A stretch of 11,001 bases of DNA from Dehalococcoidia bacterium (lineage in GTDB: Bacteria; Chloroflexota; Dehalococcoidia; SM23-28-2; RBG-16-64-32): assembly GCA_030690405.1 (NCBI GenBank), contig JAUYGU010000014.1, positions 1 through 11,001 of the forward strand. Reading direction: 5' to 3'. Below the pieces are notes generated by a model. The model worked only from the letters and a program-made list of their open reading frames with translations. It did no database searches and was not told the origin of the DNA. The translations under genes were made by a program, and so were the position numbers. Each line of letters begins with the position of its first letter. Positions within the stretch are counted from its first letter, which is position 1. This document shows positions 1 to 4,970 of this stretch, piece by piece.

Positions 1-592
1 CTCTGCCCACGAAGGCGGCGCCGCTGTTGATCCCGATCCGCAGACAAGCGCCCTCCCAGCCGGAGGGGAAAATCTGCGCGGCCTTCGCCTGGATGGCGGC
101 GGCGGCCTCCACGGCCTGGCGGACGTGGTCTTCCCGGATGATGGGCGCTCCGAAGACCGCCATCACCGCGTCTCCCATCAGCTTATCGACGATGGCGTCG
201 TGCTGGAGGAGTATCTCGTTGCAGCCCTCGAACATGGTGTTGAGGGCCTGTGCCACCTCTTGCGGCGGCCGACCCTCGGCGTACGACGTGAAGCCGCGGG
301 CATCGGCGAAGAGGATGGCTACGTCCAGCAGCCGCTCGCCGATGCGTCAGACGTTGCACAGGTCAGGGTGCTTGGAGAGGGGCGTGACGCCCCAGAGGGC
401 GCGGTTTACAAAGCCGAGGGGGCCACGGATCGAGAGGCCGCACACCTTGCAGCGGGTAGCCGTACCGAGACGAGCGTAAAAGGCCGTCTGCCCTTGCAGC
501 CACCCCCAAGGCTCGCGACCGGCGTGCGTGGCCTTGTAGAGGTAATACCTGATGCCGGTGAGCAGGTTGACCCGCAGCCCGCGTTCAGACAT
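1..592 (-). CDS. Class III adenylate/guanylate cyclase with N-terminal CxxC...CxxC module (3' end off window; in-frame UGA)
   Basis: Makes cAMP (or cGMP) from NTP, probably in the cytoplasm. The ATG at 592-590 has a strong Shine-Dalgarno GGAAGGAGG (599-607) six bases upstream. Residues 1-81 include C48-x-x-C51 and C79-x-x, then a UGA at 349-347 exactly where a second CxxC would close. Reading continues in the same frame for 115 codons to the window edge with intact cyclase motifs: LFADARGFT (first metal Asp), DKLMGDAVMAVFGAP (adenine-selecting Lys and second metal Asp) and RIGINSGAAFVG. The catalytic domain is cut off by the edge. Related cyclases have, from memory, a short Cys4 zinc-ribbon-like module before the catalytic domain. 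No ATG, GTG or TTG lies between the UGA and the first metal Asp, so independent translation of the catalytic part is unlikely. The gene is therefore either a selenoprotein or readthrough gene, a recent pseudogene, or carries a sequence error. Family assignment is firm; functional status is open. Confidence 0.8.
317..333 (-). promoter_or_regulatory. Candidate bacterial SECIS-like hairpin after in-frame UGA
   Basis: Starting 14 nt after the UGA (349-347), the mRNA can fold GGCUGC with GUAGCC: 6 bp including one G-U, around the 5-nt loop UGGAC. Nineteen bases separate the UGA from the loop, and G is the second loop base. As remembered, bacterial SECIS elements have a small apical loop with an early G about 16-37 nt after the UGA, so this fits loosely. 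In GC-rich coding DNA such a hairpin can easily arise by chance. Confidence 0.25.
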
Positions 593-618
593 GGCCCGCC
601 TCCTTCCGAGGTGGCGTT

Positions 619-626
619 AGTATACT
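619..626. promoter_or_regulatory. Palindromic bidirectional -10 element
   Basis: AGTATACT is its own reverse complement, so it offers the -10 hexamer TATACT on both strands: 621-626 for the plus-strand acetyltransferase and 624-619 for the minus-strand cyclase. The plus copy ends 7 nt before the GTG at 634, so that transcript would be essentially leaderless. The minus copy leaves a leader of about 20 nt carrying the Shine-Dalgarno at 607-599. No convincing -35 box is seen on either side. Confidence 0.5.
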
Positions 627-633
627 ACGGGTT

Positions 634-1089
634 GTGGGAACAATCACGGTTCGCGAAGCCACCGGCGACGACTTCGACGCTCTCCTGCGCCTGCTCGACG
701 GGATGGACGAGAGCATGTACGCGGGCCGCGGCCACGCCGTTGAGCGGGACGTCCGCTCGCTGTACGATTCGGTGCTCGCCGATCCCGGCCAGCGGCTGCT
801 GGTGGCGGAGGACGGAGGCCGGCTGGTGGGGTCGGCGCACCTGATGGTGCTGAGGCATTTCGGCCGCAGCCTGCCGCTGTCCGGCGTCGTGGAGGGGGTG
901 GTGGTGGACCCGGCGTACCGCCGGGCGGGGGTGGGCGCGGCGCTGATGCGCGCGGTGGCGGAGGCAGCGCGGCGGGCGGGGTGCTACAAGCTGGCGCTCA
1001 CGTCCAACCTGGCGCGCACGGGGGCGCATCGCTTCTACAGCCGCCTGGGCTGGAAGCGCAGCCACTTCGGCTACAGTCTGGAGCTGTAG
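634..1089 (+). CDS. GNAT-family N-acetyltransferase
   Basis: A 151-residue protein of typical single-domain GNAT size; such enzymes transfer acetyl from acetyl-CoA to an amine. Residues 90-105 form the acetyl-CoA pyrophosphate-binding motif A (VVDPAYRRAGVGAAL, pattern R-x-x-G-x-G), preceded by the usual beta4 strand. Residues 131-142 (AHRFYSRLGWKR) are the typical C-terminal motif. The start is a GTG with no Shine-Dalgarno, only 7 nt after a TATACT -10 box, which points to a leaderless mRNA. It is divergent from the cyclase and convergent with the surface protein at 1330-2676. The C-terminal HRFYSRLGW resembles small-molecule or antibiotic-type GNATs, but the substrate cannot be told from sequence. 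Confidence 0.88.
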   Translation: MGTITVREATGDDFDALLRLLDGMDESMYAGRGHAVERDVRSLYDSVLADPGQRLLVAEDGGRLVGSAHLMVLRHFGRSLPLSGVVEGVVVDPAYRRAGVGAALMRAVAEAARRAGCYKLALTSNLARTGAHRFYSRLGWKRSHFGYSLEL

Positions 1090-1103
1090 GCGAAGGGGCA
1101 GGC

Positions 1104-1125
1104 GGGCGACCACAGGGGGTCGCCC
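1104..1125. repeat. Intergenic palindromic repeat (GGGCGACC hairpin)
   Basis: A perfect 8-bp inverted repeat, GGGCGACC / GGTCGCCC, with a 6-nt loop, followed by CCTACGGGG. Units of this type (a GC-rich stem flanked by GGGG and CCCCTAC) are scattered between genes in many bacterial genomes and resemble REP elements. Lying just after the acetyltransferase stop, it could also help terminate that transcript, though no U-tract follows. Confidence 0.5.
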
Positions 1126-1182
1126 CTACGGGGCCGGATGGTCTCCGAGGGCTTAGCTCTGGAAGACGGGTGGCTTCGCGCC

Positions 1183-1239
1183 GCTCATCCTGTCGCCAAA
1201 GGCGACTCGCCTGGGCGAGAGCCTGTCGAAGGGGTGAGC
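1183..1239. repeat. REP-like compound inverted repeat
   Basis: The outer arms GCTCATCC (1183-1190) and GGGTGAGC (1232-1239) pair with one wobble. Inside lie GTCGCC-AAA-GGCGAC (1192-1206) and TCGC-CTGG-GCGA (1207-1218), then GAGCCTGTCGAAGG, a motif familiar from dispersed intergenic repeats. With the hairpin at 1104-1125 it fills most of the 240-bp gap between two convergent genes. No coding signal is seen here. Confidence 0.4.
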
Positions 1240-1277
1240 TCGGGCGGTGGCACGCGGTGGGAGGGCGGACAGACGGA

Positions 1278-1307
1278 ACCGGGGCCGGTGGTGACACCGG
1301 CCCCGGT
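1278..1307. terminator. Bidirectional terminator between convergent genes
   Basis: A perfect 13-bp stem (ACCGGGGCCGGTG / CACCGGCCCCGGT) with a GTGA loop. It lies 22 bp beyond the stop of the minus-strand surface protein and downstream of the plus-strand acetyltransferase. The flanks are only mildly T-rich (TCTGTGTCGTGTGT on plus), so it is a strong hairpin with a weak U-tract. Confidence 0.65.
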
Positions 1308-1329
1308 CTGTGTCGTGTGTAACCGCCGG

Positions 1330-2676
1330 CTAGCGCCGGGCGCGGGCGAACCTGCGGGTGAGCACGGCGCCACCCGCTAGCACGGCGATGCCGCCGATTG
1401 CGAGGATGAGCCAGGCCAGGTCCGAGTTGGAGCCGGGCTGGCCGCCGGTGGGTGGCAGGGCGGCCGGGGTCGGGGTCGGCGTGGGCGTGGGCGTGGGCGC
1501 GGCGCCGACGGTGATGGGCAGCACGGCGACGCCGCCGTCGGCGTTGACGTTCGTCTGGTCCACTGTGGCGGAACCGGTGTTTTCGATCGTGCCGTCGGCG
1601 TCCACGGTGACGACGATGTCCACGCTGGCGCTGGCGTCGAGGGCAAGGTCGCCGATGGCGCAGGTGACGGTGCTGGCGGCCTGGTCGCAGGCGCCCTGGC
1701 TGGGGGTGGCGGAGACGTAGGTGAGGCCGTCCGGCAGGACATCGGTGATGGTGACGCCGGTGGCGTCGTCGGGGCCATTGTTGGTGGCGGTGATGGTGTA
1801 GGTGAGCTCATCGCCGACCTGGACGATGTCCGGCGCGGCGGTCTTGGTGACCGCGAGGTCGACGGCGCCGGTGGTGTAGAGGACGGCGAGGCTATCGGCA
1901 AGCGGGTCCGTCCAAGAGTAGCCCAGCCCCACCGCCTCGTCCTGGTCGATGCCCGTGGTCGCGGACTGGGCGCTGTCCTCTTCCACAAGATCGGGGTCCT
2001 CACCAGGGTTGTCCGTGAAGACGGTGTCCATGTACTGCATCTTGATGTCGTTAGAGCCCTCGAAGAGGATGACCTCGATGGTGACCCCCTCGCCGGCTTC
2101 GCAGTCGTCGCAGTCGTTGTGGCAGACGTCGCTGTACTCGACGACGAACTGCTGGTCGGGGGCTGTGCCGACGGTCTTGTAGTAGACGTCGCCGCACTCG
2201 CCGGGGTCGAGGTCGTCGAACCAGAGGGCGATGAGCGGCGTGCCGCCCCACTCGATGCTGCTGCAGTCGGGATCGCCCGGTGGGATGGGGTGGCCAAAGT
2301 CGTCGGGGTCGTCGTTGTAGTTGGAGTTGCAGCTGTTCTCGACATCGAAGCTGAGGAAGCCGTTGGAAGAGAGGTCCGCCTCGGTATAGTCGGTACCGAA
2401 GAAGTTGAATGTGAAGGGGAGGGTGACGGTCTCCCAGTCGTCATCATCATCGGTGATCGCGGAGAGCGTCCCATCCGTGGCGTCAACCCATTCGAAGGCG
2501 ACCACGGGGTTCGGGGCGTTGCTATCGATCCAGACGTAGCCTGAGGCGTTGGGCCCGCTGGTGTCGGCGCGCACGCCGGAGCGGCCGCCGAAGAGGGCCA
2601 GGAGGGCCAGGGCGGCGAGGCTCGCCAGGACGAGAGCTGTGATCAGGCTGGAGCGGGCGGTCAAGTAGCGGTTCAT
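1330..2676 (-). CDS. LPPTGG-anchored surface protein with DUF11 domain
   Basis: A 448-residue secreted, wall- or membrane-anchored protein. Residues 1-37 are a signal peptide (basic start, hydrophobic helix, likely cut after GVRA). Residues 45-270 form an acidic beta-rich ectodomain with WIDSN, LPFTFNFFG and LSSNGFLSF motifs and seven Cys at 116-192, including C185, C189 and C192. Residues 271-390 are a DUF11-type Ig-like repeat (LTYTITATNNGPDDATGVTITDVLPDGLTYVS). A Pro-Thr stalk (394-404), LPPTGG (407-412), a membrane helix (about 420-440) and the basic tail RRFARARR follow, the layout of a sortase-type sorting signal. No sortase gene is in the window. The start is supported by AGGAGG at 2684-2689, 7 nt upstream. 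Ligand and role are unknown; Cys pairing and the many Asp residues suggest disulfide or calcium stabilisation, by inference only. Confidence 0.88.
   Translation of the reverse strand: MNRYLTARSSLITALVLASLAALALLALFGGRSGVRADTSGPNASGYVWIDSNAPNPVVAFEWVDATDGTLSAITDDDDDWETVTLPFTFNFFGTDYTEADLSSNGFLSFDVENSCNSNYNDDPDDFGHPIPPGDPDCSSIEWGGTPLIALWFDDLDPGECGDVYYKTVGTAPDQQFVVEYSDVCHNDCDDCEAGEGVTIEVILFEGSNDIKMQYMDTVFTDNPGEDPDLVEEDSAQSATTGIDQDEAVGLGYSWTDPLADSLAVLYTTGAVDLAVTKTAAPDIVQVGDELTYTITATNNGPDDATGVTITDVLPDGLTYVSATPSQGACDQAASTVTCAIGDLALDASASVDIVVTVDADGTIENTGSATVDQTNVNADGGVAVLPITVGAAPTPTPTPTPTPAALPPTGGQPGSNSDLAWLILAIGGIAVLAGGAVLTRRFARARR
1466..1497 (+). repeat. G-rich tandem repeat of the Pro-Thr stalk (G-quadruplex motif)
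   Basis: The plus strand, template for the surface-protein gene, carries GGGGTCGGGG and then three GTGGGC units, encoding alternating Pro-Thr on the minus strand. It has five runs of three or more G with short loops, matching the usual G-quadruplex pattern. The hexameric repeat is also a likely site of length variation by slippage. Confidence 0.5.
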
Positions 2677-2683
2677 GGGTTAT

Positions 2684-2760
2684 CCTCCTGCTAGAAAGTG
2701 GCGGCGCGCTCCCCTTGTCCGCGACGCACCAATATATTCGAACGTCGCAGCGCTGGTGAA
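2684..2760 (-). promoter_or_regulatory. Promoter and ribosome binding site of the DUF11 surface protein
   Basis: The ribosome binding site AGGAGG (2684-2689) is 7 nt before the ATG. A -10 TATATT (2731-2736) and a weak -35 TTCACC (2755-2760, 18-bp spacer) precede it, leaving a leader of about 50 nt. The AT-rich -10 stands out in GC-rich surroundings; the -35 is only a 4/6 match. Confidence 0.45.
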
Positions 2761-2800
2761 GGTTAGTGCGAAGAGGTTGCTACCCCCATTTCGGACGGCG

Positions 2801-2868
2801 ACGGTTTGCTGAGCTTTGCCAACCGTTAACTCTACCGGCGGTGTGGGCGAACGTCAACTACCAACCGT
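2801..2868. promoter_or_regulatory. ACGGTT/AACCGT inverted and direct repeats between genes
   Basis: ACGGTTtGC (2801-2809) and GCcAACCGT (2818-2826) form a stem with one mismatch around an 8-nt loop. The half-site CCAACCGT at 2819-2826 recurs at 2861-2868. The cluster lies just beyond the DUF3237 stop (2881) and upstream of the surface-protein promoter. It could be an operator for that promoter or a weak terminator for the gene before it; no T-run follows. Confidence 0.3.
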
Positions 2869-2880
2869 AATGTGCTGGCG

Positions 2881-3339
2881 TCAGGCCAGGGCGAAGACGC
2901 GGTAGGCGACACCACCCGGCACCGCAGTGCCGACGCCCACCGCCAGTATGCGGTTCAGCCACAGGTAGTCTGTGGCGCTGGTCTGGAAGATGGGCGCGGT
3001 GTAGAAGTAGTACTGGTCGCGGTCCACGGGCTCGCCCTGGTAGAGCTTGGCCCAGGCCTCCTGGGAAGCGGAGAAGATGCCGCGGTAGGTGGCGTAGATG
3101 AGGGCGCCGTCGTGGGTCTTGAGGGTGGCGCGGACGTCAAGCTCGCCGACGTTGTCGGGGCGCAGGAGGAACCAGTCGCCGCCGCCGGGGAGGAGTTCGC
3201 CCTTGAGGCGCGGGCCTTCGAAGGCGCCGGAGCGGACGTAGAAGATCTGGCGGTTGCCCTGCGGCGTCTGGCCGATCATCTGGGGCGGCTCAAGCTGGAC
3301 TGTCATGTCGTACAGGTGCTCGAAGCGGGGCTCGTCCAT
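2881..3339 (-). CDS. DUF3237 family protein
   Basis: A 152-residue protein with no signal peptide or membrane segment, so probably cytoplasmic. It shows the DUF3237 pattern along its length: EHLYDMTVQLEPPQMIGQTPQGNRQ at the start, GAFEGPRLKGELLPGGGDW (about 38-56), DVRATLKTHDGALIYATYRG in the middle, and LNRILAVGVGTAVPGGVAYRVF at the end. The family has no established biochemical role that I can name; the fold is a small beta barrel as far as I recall. AGGAGG (3346-3351) lies 6 nt before the ATG. It starts 42 bp after the stop of the GltD-like gene with no promoter evident between them, so the two are probably one operon. It is the only complete gene here ending in TGA, which shows that UGA is a normal stop in this organism. 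Confidence 0.85.
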   Translation of the reverse strand: MDEPRFEHLYDMTVQLEPPQMIGQTPQGNRQIFYVRSGAFEGPRLKGELLPGGGDWFLLRPDNVGELDVRATLKTHDGALIYATYRGIFSASQEAWAKLYQGEPVDRDQYYFYTAPIFQTSATDYLWLNRILAVGVGTAVPGGVAYRVFALA

Positions 3340-3381
3340 CGTGGACCTCCTCTGTTGCGGGGTGCGTGGTACCCTGTGTGG

Positions 3382-4812
3382 CTACAGGCTCTGCAGGTAG
3401 TGATGGATCGCGCCGGCGGCGCGGCGGCCGTCGGCCAGGGCCGTGACGACGAGGTCGGCGCCGTTGACGTTGTCGCCGCCGGCGAACAAGCCGCGGCGGC
3501 TGGTGCTGTGGTCGTCGCGGACTCGAATCAGGTGGCTGCGCTTGTCGGTGTGCAGGCCGGGTGTCGTCTCCTCCAGGAGGTCGTCGGCGCTGTATCCGAT
3601 GGCGAGGACGACGGTGTCGGCCGGGATCGTGAACTCGGAGCCGGGGACGGGCTCCGGGCGGCGCCGCCCGGACTCGTCGGGGTCCCCCAGGCGCATGCGC
3701 TGGCACTCTGCGGCGGAGACGTGGCCGTCGTCGCCTGCGAATCGTGTGGGCGCGGTGAGGTACTGGAACTGGACGCCCTCTTCGCGGGCGTGGCGGCGCT
3801 CCTCCTCGCGGCCCTTCTGTTCGTGCTCCGTGCGGCGGTACATGCAGGTGACGCTCTCCGCGCCCAGGCGCACGGCGGTGCGGACGCAGTCCATGGACGT
3901 ATCGCCGCCGCCGACGACGAGGACGTGCCTGCCGAGGGGGAGGGGTTGCCGCATCTGCTCCGGGAGCTGGTGGGGTTCCAGGTTGCCGCGCACCAGGAAC
4001 TCCGTGGCCTGGTAGACCCCGGCCAGCTCCTCGCCGGGGATGCGCATCTGGCCGCCGACGCCGGCGCCGGTGCCGATGAAGACGGCGTGGTAGCCGCGGG
4101 CGAACAGGTCGTCGATCGTCACGTCGCGGCCGATCCAGGTGTTGCAGACGAACTCGATGCCGATGCTGCGCAGGAAGTCCAGCTTCTGGGCCAGGATCTC
4201 CTTGCGCATCTTGAAGTTGGGGATGCCGTAGAGGAGGACGCCGCCTGGTTCGGGCCAGGCCTCGAACACGGTGCAGGCGTGGCCCATCCTGGCGAGCTGT
4301 TCGGCCACGGCCAGGGAGGCGGGCCCGGAGCCGACGATGGCAGCCTTCTTGCCGCTGGGCGGCGGCAGCTCCGGCAGGGGGAAGCCGTCCGTCCGCCGCT
4401 GGTAGTCCGTGATGAACGACTCCAGCTTGCCGATGGCGACGGGCGGTTGGCGGCCCATGTCCGCGGTGCGTATGGCGAAGCCGACGACGCAGGCGCCCTC
4501 GCAGAGGGACTCCTGGGGGCAGAGGCGGCCGCACATCTCGGGGAGGTTGGAGGTCTCACGGAAGACGTTGGCGGCGCCGATGATGTTGCCGCGCTCCAGG
4601 AGGAGGAAGGCGCCGGGTATGTCGTTGCCTACGGGGCAGGCTTCCTGGCAGGGGGCGGTGGGGCAGTGGATGCAGCGCTGGGCCTCGATGACGGCGGTAT
4701 CGAGGTCATAGCCGAGGAAGGCCTCGTCCCAGTTCTTGACGCGCTGGGCGGCGTCCTGCTTGGGGGCGGGCTGGACGGGTATCTCCAGGCGGCGGTGGTT
4801 CTCGCAGGGCAA
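3382..4812 (-). CDS. gltD: GltD-like NAD(P)H-dependent Fe-S/FAD oxidoreductase (glutamate synthase small-subunit family)
   Basis: A 476-residue cytoplasmic flavoprotein. The N-terminal Fe-S domain has C47, C50, C55, C59 (CIHCPTAPCQEACPVG) and C94, C98, C104, C108 (CGRLCPQESLCEGACV), as needed for two 4Fe-4S clusters. The FAD site is IVGSGPASLA (159-168), followed by PGGVLLYGIPNFKMRK (189-204). The NAD(P)H site is VVGGGDTSMD (299-308) with SVTCMYRR after it. GLFAGGDNVNGADLVVTALADGR (441-463) closes the FAD domain. Length matches GltD, which feeds NADPH electrons to GltB in glutamate synthesis, but no gltB is nearby. The same architecture serves in NfnL, sulfide dehydrogenase and PreT-like enzymes, so the partner and the symbol are uncertain. 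The start is a TTG at 4812, forced by a TAG two codons upstream and supported by GGAG 8 nt before it. DUF3237 follows in the same unit. Confidence 0.88.
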   Translation of the reverse strand: MPCENHRRLEIPVQPAPKQDAAQRVKNWDEAFLGYDLDTAVIEAQRCIHCPTAPCQEACPVGNDIPGAFLLLERGNIIGAANVFRETSNLPEMCGRLCPQESLCEGACVVGFAIRTADMGRQPPVAIGKLESFITDYQRRTDGFPLPELPPPSGKKAAIVGSGPASLAVAEQLARMGHACTVFEAWPEPGGVLLYGIPNFKMRKEILAQKLDFLRSIGIEFVCNTWIGRDVTIDDLFARGYHAVFIGTGAGVGGQMRIPGEELAGVYQATEFLVRGNLEPHQLPEQMRQPLPLGRHVLVVGGGDTSMDCVRTAVRLGAESVTCMYRRTEHEQKGREEERRHAREEGVQFQYLTAPTRFAGDDGHVSAAECQRMRLGDPDESGRRRPEPVPGSEFTIPADTVVLAIGYSADDLLEETTPGLHTDKRSHLIRVRDDHSTSRRGLFAGGDNVNGADLVVTALADGRRAAGAIHHYLQSL

Positions 4813-4834
4813 TATCTAGACTCCGAGGTGGCCA

Positions 4835-4853
4835 GCGATGGAGAGCCCATCGC
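4835..4853 (-). promoter_or_regulatory. Leader hairpin upstream of the GltD-like gene
   Basis: GCGATGG (4835-4841) and CCATCGC (4847-4853) form a perfect 7-bp stem with a 5-nt loop in the predicted 5' leader, just before the GGAG ribosome binding site. It is framed by two direct copies of GAGGTGGC (4825-4832 and 4858-4865). It could be a regulatory leader or a protein-binding site; no known riboswitch is recognised. Confidence 0.3.
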
Positions 4854-4869
4854 AAGAGAGGTGGCTACT

Positions 4870-4897
4870 AGTTTACCAAACGGCGCCCATTTGACAA
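4870..4897 (-). promoter_or_regulatory. Sigma70-type promoter of the gltD-DUF3237 unit
   Basis: On the minus strand there is a -35 TTGTCA (4892-4897, 5/6), a 16-bp spacer and a -10 TAAACT (4870-4875, 4/6). Transcription would start near 4863, giving a leader of about 50 nt with one hairpin before the TTG start at 4812. Confidence 0.5.
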
Positions 4898-4918
4898 GCC
4901 GGTGGTTGCTAAACGGGA

Positions 4919-4945
4919 AGGGGGACGGCTCAGAGCCGTCCCCCT
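4919..4945 (-). terminator. Terminator of the propeller surface-protein gene
   Basis: A 12-bp stem (AGGGGGACGGCT / AGCCGTCCCCCT) with a CAG loop lies 26 bp past the stop at 4971. On the minus strand it is followed by TCCCGTTTAGC, a weak T-rich tail. It separates this transcript from the promoter of the GltD-like gene. Confidence 0.65.
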
Positions 4946-4970
4946 GGTTGCTGCTAGCGAAGGGTTTATC

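Noticed and set aside
27..844. Plus-strand open frames opposite the cyclase gene
   Set aside because: They lack domains, and the minus strand carries clear cyclase motifs in one frame on both sides of the UGA.
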